DNA of 6,096 nt from Candidatus Acetothermia bacterium (lineage in GTDB: Bacteria > Bipolaricaulota > Bipolaricaulia > RBG-16-55-9 > JANLFV01): contig JAPWVC010000079.1 of NCBI GenBank assembly GCA_028275195.1, positions 1-6,096 of the forward strand. The letters are read 5' to 3'. Below are positions 1-5,037 of the stretch, one piece after another. Numbering within the stretch: position 1 is the first letter of the stretch; the number at the start of each line of letters is the position of its first letter. Position numbers and translations under genes: made by a program. The notes beneath the pieces are model-generated. The model made no database searches and was not told the DNA's origin. It was given only the letters and a program-made list of their open reading frames with translations.

Positions 1-161
1 TCAGGTGTGAGGGGGGCGATCTCCCCCTGGATCAGGCCGAGCCAGCCGTTCTTGATCCCGAAGACCTCCCAGCCGAGCTGGAAGGAACGGCGGGCCACGG
101 CCCGGATCGCCGCATTGAGCCCAGGGGCATCACCCCCGCCGGTCAGCACCCCGATCCTCAT
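1..161 (-). CDS. pfkA: 6-phosphofructokinase, N-terminal part (truncated by window edge)
   Basis: Only the first 53 codons are present; the gene continues beyond position 1. The product starts MRIGVLTGGGDAPGLNA, the nucleotide-binding glycine loop at the N-terminus of the PfkA family (fructose-6-phosphate to fructose-1,6-bisphosphate, cytoplasmic). The TGGGD form, instead of the TSGGD of classical E. coli-type ATP enzymes, is common among PPi-dependent and 'long' ATP-dependent phosphofructokinases. The residues that decide ATP versus PPi (near position 104 in E. coli numbering) lie outside the window, so the phosphoryl donor is unknown. The ATG at 161-159 is preceded by a purine-rich GAGGAGGGAGAG stretch serving as ribosome binding site. 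It starts 19 bases after the aldolase stop, so it is almost surely cotranscribed with fba. A PPi-dependent enzyme would be reversible and could serve gluconeogenesis too. Family assignment is confident; subtype is open. Confidence 0.9.
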   Translation of the reverse strand, partial: MRIGVLTGGGDAPGLNAAIRAVARRSFQLGWEVFGIKNGWLGLIQGEIAPLTP

Positions 162-180
162 CTAATCTCTCCCTCCTCGC

Positions 181-1107
181 CTACTCCTCCACCGCGCCGG
201 CCGGGCGGGGGCGGGCCCCACGAACCTGAGCCGGCCCGCTCCGCCAGCCGGCTAGGCCGATCTTCCCAGCCGAACCGAAGAGGCGGATCTTCTCCCGGAC
301 CGCCTCCTTAAGGTATTCCTTGGCCAGGGCGAGGAACTTCCGCGGGTCCACCTCATCAGGATACTTTTGCAAGCCCTCTCTCAGGCCCCGGACGAACGCC
401 TGGTTCAAGTAGGTCGCGACATTGATCTTGCAGATCCCGTGTGCGATCGCCTCGCGGATGCTCTCCTCCCTCACCCCTGAGGAGCCGTGCAGGACCAGCG
501 GAACACCGGTCCGCGCACGGATGGCCTCGATCCTCTCGATGTCCAACTCCGCCTCTTGCGCCCGCATCGCGTGGACCGAGCCGACGGCCACGGCCAGGGA
601 GTCGGCCCCAGTCCGGGCGATGAACTCCCGGGCCTGCTCCGGATCGGTCATCGCCGCCGCGACCTCCTCGGGACTAGCATCCTTGGCCTGGAGGACCCGC
701 CCCAGCTCGGCCTCGACGGGTATACCCACGGCATGGGCGATCTCGCAGACCCGGCTCGTGATCGCGACATTCTCCTCATAGGGGAGCGCGGAGCCGTCGA
801 ACATCAGCGAGGTGAACCCAGCCCGGAGGCACTGGATGTTCTGCTCGAAGCTCGTCCCATGGTCGAGGTGAAGGACTACCGGGACATCGACGGAGGCCGC
901 GGCGAGCTTCACCAGCCCGGCGGCATACTCCAGACCGGCATAGCGGATCGCGCCCTGGCTCACCTGGAGGATCACCGGGGCCCGCTCCTCTTGGGCGACC
1001 TCGACGATCGCCTGGACCTGCTCCATATTGTTGGCATTGAAGGCCCCGATGGCGAAGTGCTCCTCCTTGGCTTTTGCCAAGAGCTCCTTGCTCGTGACCA
1101 GCGGCAT
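181..1107 (-). CDS. fba: class II fructose-1,6-bisphosphate aldolase
   Basis: Zinc-dependent aldolase, 308 residues, interconverting fructose-1,6-bisphosphate with dihydroxyacetone phosphate and glyceraldehyde-3-phosphate in the cytoplasm. Visible family landmarks: NANNMEQ at 24-30; LHLDHG at 79-84 with catalytic Asp82 and zinc ligand His83; Glu134 in EAELG; zinc ligand His179 in GSVHA; zinc ligand His207 in LHGSSG; phosphate-binding NVAT at 229-232. I chose the ATG at 1107 (MPLVTSKELL) over an in-frame ATG 60 bases upstream because it matches the family N-terminus, has AAGGGG five bases upstream, and overlaps the gap stop as TAATG, which implies translational coupling. Two oddities: the usual HG of the third zinc motif is HA (Ala180), and after the usual C-terminal GSAGK (278-282) there is an extra Gly/Ala/Pro/Arg-rich tail of about 26 residues. 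A ketose-bisphosphate aldolase acting on tagatose-1,6-bisphosphate is the main alternative; the gap and pfk neighbours favour fructose-1,6-bisphosphate. Confidence 0.93.
   Translation of the reverse strand: MPLVTSKELLAKAKEEHFAIGAFNANNMEQVQAIVEVAQEERAPVILQVSQGAIRYAGLEYAAGLVKLAAASVDVPVVLHLDHGTSFEQNIQCLRAGFTSLMFDGSALPYEENVAITSRVCEIAHAVGIPVEAELGRVLQAKDASPEEVAAAMTDPEQAREFIARTGADSLAVAVGSVHAMRAQEAELDIERIEAIRARTGVPLVLHGSSGVREESIREAIAHGICKINVATYLNQAFVRGLREGLQKYPDEVDPRKFLALAKEYLKEAVREKIRLFGSAGKIGLAGWRSGPAQVRGARPRPAGAVEE
229..253 (-). repeat. GC-rich stem-loop inside the 3' end of fba
   Basis: Perfect 7-base inverted repeat: AGCCGGC at 229-235 and GCCGGCT at 247-253, with an 11-base loop. It falls in the part of fba coding for the unusual C-terminal tail, just past the point where the family normally ends. 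There is no T-tract after it, so it is not a canonical intrinsic terminator. It looks more like intergenic sequence than conserved coding sequence, which bears on the idea that the tail arose by read-through or a frameshift. Confidence 0.45.
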
Positions 1108-2123
1108 TATAACCCCTTCTTGGCGATGAAGTTCACAAGATCGGCGGTCCGGCAGGCATAGCCCCACTCGTTGTCATACCAGGCGAGGACCTTGACCATG
1201 TTCCCCATGGCGAGCGTCGAGAGGCCATCGACGATCGCGGAGTGAGAGTTCCCCTTGAAGTCCATCGAGACGAGCGGCTCCTCGGTGTAGGCCAAGATCC
1301 CCTTGAGCTTCCCCTCTGCGGCCCGCTTGAAGGCCCCATTCACCTCCTCGACCTCCGCCTTCTTCTCCAAGAGAGCAACGAAATCGGTGATGGAGACGGT
1401 CGGGGTCGGGACGCGGAGGGCGATCCCCATGAACTTTCCCTTAAGCTCGGGGATGACCAGCTCGACGGCCTTCGCCGCCCCGGTCGTCGTGGGGATGATG
1501 TTGAGCGCCGCCGCCCGTGCTCGCCGGAGGTCCCGATGGCCCAGATCCAGGATCCGTTGGTCATTGGTGTAGGAGTGGACCGTGGTCATCATCCCCCGGG
1601 CGAGCCCGAACTCCTCATGGAGGACCTTAGCTACAGGAGCGAGGCTATTAGTAGTGCAGGAGGCATTGGAGATGATCTGATGCCGCTTCGGCTCGTATTT
1701 GCCTTCGTTGACGCCCATGCAGATCGTGATGTCCTCCCCCTTGGCTGGAGCGGTGATGATGACTTTCTTCGCCCCGGCCTCCAGATGGGCCCGTGCCTTT
1801 TCAGCCTCGGTGAACTTCCCCGTCGCCTCGATGACGATCTCGACCCCCAGGGCCTTCCAGGGGATCTTCCCCGGCTCCTTCTCCATGTAGACCTTGATCG
1901 GGCGGCCGTCGATCACCAGGGTCTTGTCTTCCTCCTTCACCTCGACCTTCCCGGGGAAGGCCCCGTAGTTGGAGTCATACTTGAAGAGGTGGGCATTAGT
2001 CTCAAGCTCGAAGAGGTCGTTGATAGCCACGACCTCTACCTCCTTAGGATAGCGGTCGAGCAGGGCCCGTAGGGCCTGCCGCCCGATCCTCCCGAACCCG
2101 TTGATCCCAACCCTAACAGCCAT
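1107..2123 (-). CDS. gap: glyceraldehyde-3-phosphate dehydrogenase
   Basis: Phosphorylating GAPDH, 338 residues, full length for the family; converts glyceraldehyde-3-phosphate, NAD+ and phosphate to 1,3-bisphosphoglycerate. The Rossmann loop GINGFGRIG is at 6-14. Catalytic Cys156 sits in SNASCTTN (152-159) and its partner His183 in TVHSYT. The substrate phosphate site includes TTTGAAKA (212-219) and Arg237 in LRVPTP; YDNEWGY is at 316-322. Asp36 followed by Leu37 (AINDL) is the usual mark of NAD+ preference. The cofactor-contacting LP(H) segment of NAD enzymes is LGH here (Gly195), so dual NAD/NADP use cannot be excluded. The ATG at 2123-2121 has AGGAG at 2130-2134, six bases upstream. The gene follows the ABC ATPase after 76 bases and ends TAATG, overlapping the fba start. 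It connects the triose phosphate released by KDPG aldolase upstream with the aldolase and phosphofructokinase downstream. No phosphoglycerate kinase is present in the window. Confidence 0.97.
   Translation of the reverse strand: MAVRVGINGFGRIGRQALRALLDRYPKEVEVVAINDLFELETNAHLFKYDSNYGAFPGKVEVKEEDKTLVIDGRPIKVYMEKEPGKIPWKALGVEIVIEATGKFTEAEKARAHLEAGAKKVIITAPAKGEDITICMGVNEGKYEPKRHQIISNASCTTNSLAPVAKVLHEEFGLARGMMTTVHSYTNDQRILDLGHRDLRRARAAALNIIPTTTGAAKAVELVIPELKGKFMGIALRVPTPTVSITDFVALLEKKAEVEEVNGAFKRAAEGKLKGILAYTEEPLVSMDFKGNSHSAIVDGLSTLAMGNMVKVLAWYDNEWGYACRTADLVNFIAKKGL
1113..1118 (-). promoter_or_regulatory. ribosome binding site deciding the fba start
   Basis: AAGGGG on the minus strand lies five bases before the ATG at 1107-1105 and inside the last codons of gap. 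The upstream in-frame ATG at 1167 lies deep inside the gap coding region and would add 20 residues unlike any aldolase N-terminus, so this site supports the shorter protein. Confidence 0.6.
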
Positions 2124-2167
2124 GAGTCACTCCTTTCCCTTCAGCAGCCTCTCCTCAACTTTGCTTA

Positions 2168-2199
2168 GAGAGCGCGGAGCCGCGCCCCTGGATGCTCTC
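2168..2199 (-). repeat. intercistronic hairpin between ABC ATPase and gap
   Basis: The 76-base gap (2124-2199) starts with dyad symmetry directly after the ATPase stop codon. Outer arms are GAGAGC (2168-2173) and GCTCTC (2194-2199); a tight inner hairpin has arms GCGCG (2172-2176) and CGCGC (2181-2185) with a 4-base loop. The two partly overlap and so could be alternative folds. No T-tract follows in the transcript (it reads TAAGCAAAG), so a strong intrinsic terminator is unlikely. An mRNA processing or stability element ahead of the highly expressed gap gene is a reasonable guess. The rest of the gap holds the gap ribosome binding site; I see no convincing promoter. Confidence 0.45.
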
Positions 2200-3300
2200 C
2201 TAGACGAGCGTCTCCTCCGTCTCCTTGGCGAAGGCGTGCATGAACTCCATCTGGGCTACGAGCTCGATCTCCTGGCCGATCGCTACACGGACATGCGGGT
2301 CGAGCTTCGCCACCAGCTCCTGGCCCCCATTCTCGGCATAGATGATCAGCTCATCTCCCAGGGGCTCACGGACTCGGACCCTCGCCCGGAAGACCATCTC
2401 CGGATCGAAGGTCGGGAGCATCTCCTTCGCTTTGAGGTTCTCTGGCCGGATGCCGAAGATGACCTCCTGCCCGAGGTGGTCCTTGAGCACGGCGGCCTTC
2501 TCTTGCGGGACTCGTAGCTTGAACCCCGGCCCGGTGACATAGATCTTCCCGTCATCAGCGATGAGCTGGGCCGGGATGAAGTTCATCGCCGGGCTCCCGA
2601 CGAACCCGGCGACGAAGATGTTCGCCGGATGGTCGTAGATCCGCTGCGGCTCGTCATACTGCTGGAGCTGGCCGTCCTTCATCACCGCCACCCGCTGGCC
2701 GAGGGTCATCGCCTCGACTTGATCGTGGGTCACATACACGGTTGTGGTCTTCAGCTCATGGTGGAGCTCTTGGAGCTCGGCCCTCATCTGGACGCGGAGC
2801 TTAGCATCGAGGTTCGAGAGAGGCTCATCGAACAAGAAGACCTTGGGGTTCCGGACGATCGCCCGCCCCAGGGCCACTCGCTGCCGCTGCCCACCGGACA
2901 GCTCCTTCGGCTTGCTCTTCAGCTTATCGCTGATCCCCAATAGCTCCGCCGCCTCGCGGACCCGCCGGTCGATCTCCTTCTTGGGGACCTTCCTCAGCTT
3001 CAACCCGAAGGCCATGTTCTCATAGACATTCATGTGGGGGTAGAGGGCATAGTTCTGGAAGACCATGGCGATATCGCGGTCCTTCGGGGGGATGTTGTTC
3101 ACGAACCGGTCGCCGATGTAGATCTCCCCGGAGGTCACCTCCTCCAGGCCGGCGATCATCCTCAGCGTCGTCGTCTTCCCGCAGCCCGAAGGGCCGACTA
3201 GGACCACGAACTCGCCGTCCCCTACCTTCAAGTCGATCGAGTTCACGGCCACGAAGTCCCCGAACTTCTTCGTCACCTCTTTGAGCACTACCTCTGCCAT
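2200..3300 (-). CDS. sugar ABC transporter ATP-binding protein, MalK/MsmX/UgpC family
   Basis: Cytoplasmic ATPase of a CUT1-type carbohydrate importer, 366 residues, close to the usual 365-370. All nucleotide-binding motifs are intact: Walker A GPSGCGKTT at 36-44, Q-loop Gln82 in FQNYALYPHM, signature LSGGQ at 134-138, Walker B VFLFDE at 154-159, D-loop SNLD at 162-165, H-loop His192 in THDQ. GSPAMNF at 236-241 marks the switch to the C-terminal TOBE regulatory domain (to about 366), typical of this subfamily. The start has AAGGAG at 3308-3313, seven bases upstream. No permease or solute-binding protein lies next to it, so it may be a shared ATPase serving several sugar permeases, as MsmX does in Bacillus subtilis; that is an inference from the orphan setting. 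Its placement just ahead of gap-fba-pfk would couple sugar uptake to glycolysis. The sugar transported cannot be predicted. It has its own promoter candidate at 3332-3360. Confidence 0.95.
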   Translation of the reverse strand: MAEVVLKEVTKKFGDFVAVNSIDLKVGDGEFVVLVGPSGCGKTTTLRMIAGLEEVTSGEIYIGDRFVNNIPPKDRDIAMVFQNYALYPHMNVYENMAFGLKLRKVPKKEIDRRVREAAELLGISDKLKSKPKELSGGQRQRVALGRAIVRNPKVFLFDEPLSNLDAKLRVQMRAELQELHHELKTTTVYVTHDQVEAMTLGQRVAVMKDGQLQQYDEPQRIYDHPANIFVAGFVGSPAMNFIPAQLIADDGKIYVTGPGFKLRVPQEKAAVLKDHLGQEVIFGIRPENLKAKEMLPTFDPEMVFRARVRVREPLGDELIIYAENGGQELVAKLDPHVRVAIGQEIELVAQMEFMHAFAKETEETLV

Positions 3301-3309
3301 CCCAGCTCT

Positions 3310-3356
3310 CCTTAGGGAATCGGTCGCTCACATTTTAGCGCCGCCCTTGCCTAAGG
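3310..3356 (-). promoter_or_regulatory. inverted repeat spanning promoter and ribosome binding site
   Basis: On the minus strand CCTTAGG (3356-3350) is the exact reverse complement of CCTAAGG (3316-3310), 33 bases apart. The upstream arm overlaps the end of the -35 box and the spacer; the downstream arm overlaps the ATPase Shine-Dalgarno AAGGAG (3313-3308). It could be a protein-binding site, or in read-through RNA from kdgK it could pair and mask the ribosome binding site. Seven bases is short and chance is a real alternative. Confidence 0.3.
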
Positions 3357-3360
3357 TCAA
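3332..3360 (-). promoter_or_regulatory. sigma70-like promoter for the ATPase-gap-fba-pfk genes
   Basis: On the minus strand, TTGACC (3360-3355) and TAAAAT (3337-3332) are separated by exactly 17 bases. Each hexamer matches the TTGACA/TATAAT consensus at five of six positions. The -35 box begins directly after the kdgK stop codon. Initiation would fall near 3324-3325, about 25 bases before the ATPase ATG and upstream of its AAGGAG site, giving a short normal leader. The -10 is one of few AT-rich spots in this GC-rich window. Not tested experimentally; assigned from pattern and position. Confidence 0.7.
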
Positions 3361-4353
3361 CTAGCGGCGGATCCGGCCCGCTCTCCCACCGGCCTTGAGG
3401 AGGGCCTCGACCTCCTCGAGGGTCGACCAGTTCAAGTCCCCGGGGATGGAGTGCTTGAGGGCCGCGAGGGCATTCCCATACTTAAGGCCCTTCTCCACAT
3501 CCCCGGTGAGGTAGCCGAAGAGGAAACCGGCGGTGAAGGAGTCACCCGCACCGACGCGGTCCACGATCTCCAGCTCATAGGTGATGTCGGTGTAAATCCT
3601 GCCATTGGCATAGGCGATCGCCGTCCAATTGTTCCGCCAGACGGAGATGTCCTCCCGGATCGTGATCGCCACGGCCTTGAGGGCGAACTCCTCCGCCAGC
3701 CGCCTCGCCACCTCGGCATAGTCCTTCCCCTTGATCCCGAAGACCCTCTCAGTGTCCTCCTCGGTGGTGAGGAGGAGATCGGTATAGCCCATCAGCTCAG
3801 TCATGCATTTGCGGGCCTCCTCCTGGGACCAGAGCTTGGCCCGGTAGTTGAGGTCGATGCTCACCTCGATCCCGGCCTCCTTGGCCGCCCTCACCGCCTC
3901 CTTCGTGGCCTCGGCAGCGGAGGGGCTGAGGGCCGGTGTGATCCCGCTGGTGTGGAAGAGCCGGGCCTCCTGGAAGATCGCCTTCCAAGGGACCTCCCCG
4001 GGCCTGATCCTGCTCATAGCGGAATTGGCCCGATCATAGAGGACCGAGCTGGGGCGAGGGTTGGCCCCGAACTCCACGAAGTAGAGCCCGACCCGGTCCC
4101 CTTCGGCCCAGACGATGTGGGAGGTGTCGACCCCCTGCTCTTGGGCCTTGTTGGCGATCATCCTCCCCAGGGGGTTCCGCGGGAGCCTGGTGATGTAGGC
4201 GGCCTTGAGCCCCAGCCTCTGGGCGGCCACGGCCACATTCAGCTCGCTGCCCCCGACAGCCACATTCAGGGACTCCGTCTGCTCCAGCCGCTTGAAATCT
4301 GGCGGGGAGAGGCGGATCATCGTCTCCCCGAAGGTCACAAGGTCATACCTCAT
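3361..4353 (-). CDS. kdgK: 2-keto-3-deoxygluconate kinase (PfkB family)
   Basis: Ribokinase/PfkB-family sugar kinase, 330 residues, phosphorylating 2-keto-3-deoxygluconate (KDG) to KDPG with ATP. The N-terminal PfkB signature region GGSELNVA is at 34-41 and the C-terminal signature DRVGAGDSFTAGFL at 265-278, with catalytic base Asp271 and the anion hole GAGD. KDG-kinase substrate features are visible: Tyr91 (LYFVEFG), the YDRANSA motif at 106-112 with Tyr106 and Arg108, and DLNYRAKLW at 167-175 with Arg171, in the order seen in Thermus and Sulfolobus KDG kinases. The ATG at 4353-4351 overlaps the eda stop as ATGA, with a GGGAGGGGAGGG purine run just upstream, so eda and kdgK are translationally coupled. 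Adjacency to KDPG aldolase strongly supports KDG over fructose or ribose as substrate. The C-terminus ends in a basic AGRIRR. Activity on the galactose-derived epimer (KDGal) is possible and not resolvable here. Confidence 0.92.
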   Translation of the reverse strand: MRYDLVTFGETMIRLSPPDFKRLEQTESLNVAVGGSELNVAVAAQRLGLKAAYITRLPRNPLGRMIANKAQEQGVDTSHIVWAEGDRVGLYFVEFGANPRPSSVLYDRANSAMSRIRPGEVPWKAIFQEARLFHTSGITPALSPSAAEATKEAVRAAKEAGIEVSIDLNYRAKLWSQEEARKCMTELMGYTDLLLTTEEDTERVFGIKGKDYAEVARRLAEEFALKAVAITIREDISVWRNNWTAIAYANGRIYTDITYELEIVDRVGAGDSFTAGFLFGYLTGDVEKGLKYGNALAALKHSIPGDLNWSTLEEVEALLKAGGRAGRIRR

Positions 4354-5006
4354 AGCCCTCCCCTCCCGGCCTTAACGGCCTCGATCAGCTTACGGGCATT
4401 CTCCGTGAGGACCTCAAACCTCCCGGCCGCGATGGCCTTCTTATCGATCAAGGCCGAGCCGACGCAGATCACATCTGCACCGGCCCGAATAAACTCGGCG
4501 GCGTTGCTCGCATCGACCCCACCGGTCGGCATCAGCCTCACCTGGGGGAGAGGGGCCTTGATGTCCCGGAAGTATTGCGGCCCTAAGCGAGTGGCGGGGA
4601 AGACCTTGACGATGTCCGCCCCGGCCTCCCAGGCGGTGAGGATCTCTGTGGGGGAGAAAGTCCCGGGGGCGACGACCTTCCCATAGCGCTGGGCCAACTC
4701 GATGACCCTGAAGTTCAGAGTCGGGGAGACGATGAACTCCGCCCCGGAGAGGATCGCCATCCGGGCCGTCTCCGGGTCGAGGACTGTCCCCGCACCGACC
4801 AGGACATCGTCGAGCTTGCTCGCTACCTCCTCGATCACCCTCAGCGCGCCTGGGGTGGTCATGGCGATCTCGATGCACCGGACCCCGCCGACGCGGATCG
4901 CCTCCGCGACCTGCAAGAGCTCCTTCGAGCTCTCAGTCCGGACCACCCCCACGACCCCGGTCTCCAGCATCAGCCGTAGGCTCTCATCTTTCCGAGTTGT
5001 GCCCAT
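4350..5006 (-). CDS. eda: KDPG aldolase (2-dehydro-3-deoxy-6-phosphogluconate aldolase)
   Basis: Class I Schiff-base aldolase of the KDPG/KHG family, 218 residues, full length. It cleaves KDPG to pyruvate and glyceraldehyde-3-phosphate, the last step specific to the Entner-Doudoroff and uronate routes. Visible landmarks: GVVGVVR at 17-23 with Arg23; catalytic Glu46 in IEIAMTT (45-51); GAGTV at 71-75; SPTLN at 94-98; Schiff-base Lys134 in DIVKVFPA (131-138); phosphate-binding MPTGGV at 159-164. Glu46 and Lys134 correspond to Glu45 and Lys133 of the E. coli enzyme. The ATG at 5006-5004 has AAAGGAGG (5012-5019) five bases upstream, an unusually strong site. It lies 31 bases after the aldo/keto reductase and shares ATGA with kdgK. 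Some relatives also cleave 4-hydroxy-2-oxoglutarate or the galactonate-derived phosphate; kdgK next door points to KDPG as the main substrate. Confidence 0.95.
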   Translation of the reverse strand: MGTTRKDESLRLMLETGVVGVVRTESSKELLQVAEAIRVGGVRCIEIAMTTPGALRVIEEVASKLDDVLVGAGTVLDPETARMAILSGAEFIVSPTLNFRVIELAQRYGKVVAPGTFSPTEILTAWEAGADIVKVFPATRLGPQYFRDIKAPLPQVRLMPTGGVDASNAAEFIRAGADVICVGSALIDKKAIAAGRFEVLTENARKLIEAVKAGRGGL

Positions 5007-5037
5007 CCTCGCCTCCTTTCCCCGAACCCTTGGCCTC

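Noticed and set aside
487..1161. A 224-codon plus-strand open frame opposite fba
   Set aside because: Composition is His/Asp/Leu/Gly-rich as expected from the antisense of GC-rich coding DNA; the minus-strand aldolase is intact with all zinc ligands.
1108..1167. A 20-residue N-terminal extension of the aldolase from an upstream ATG at 1167
   Set aside because: It would overlap gap by 61 bases, does not resemble aldolase N-termini, and the ATG at 1107 has its own ribosome site and a TAATG coupling.
1242..2072. A 276-codon plus-strand open frame opposite gap
   Set aside because: Antisense shadow of a complete GAPDH; no family resemblance.
3020..3331. A 103-codon minus-strand frame beginning at a GTG at the kdgK-ATPase junction
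   Set aside because: It is the out-of-frame shadow of the start of the ATPase, and its GTG lies upstream of the predicted transcription start, so RNA from that promoter would not include it.
3317..3349. Possible intrinsic terminator of kdgK
   Set aside because: No GC-rich stem followed by T's is present; the AT-rich stretch is better explained as a -10 box.
3451..4686. A 411-codon plus-strand open frame opposite kdgK and eda
   Set aside because: It runs across two well-recognised genes on the other strand, has no recognisable protein motifs, and is explained by GC-rich codon use, which leaves few stops in the antisense frame.
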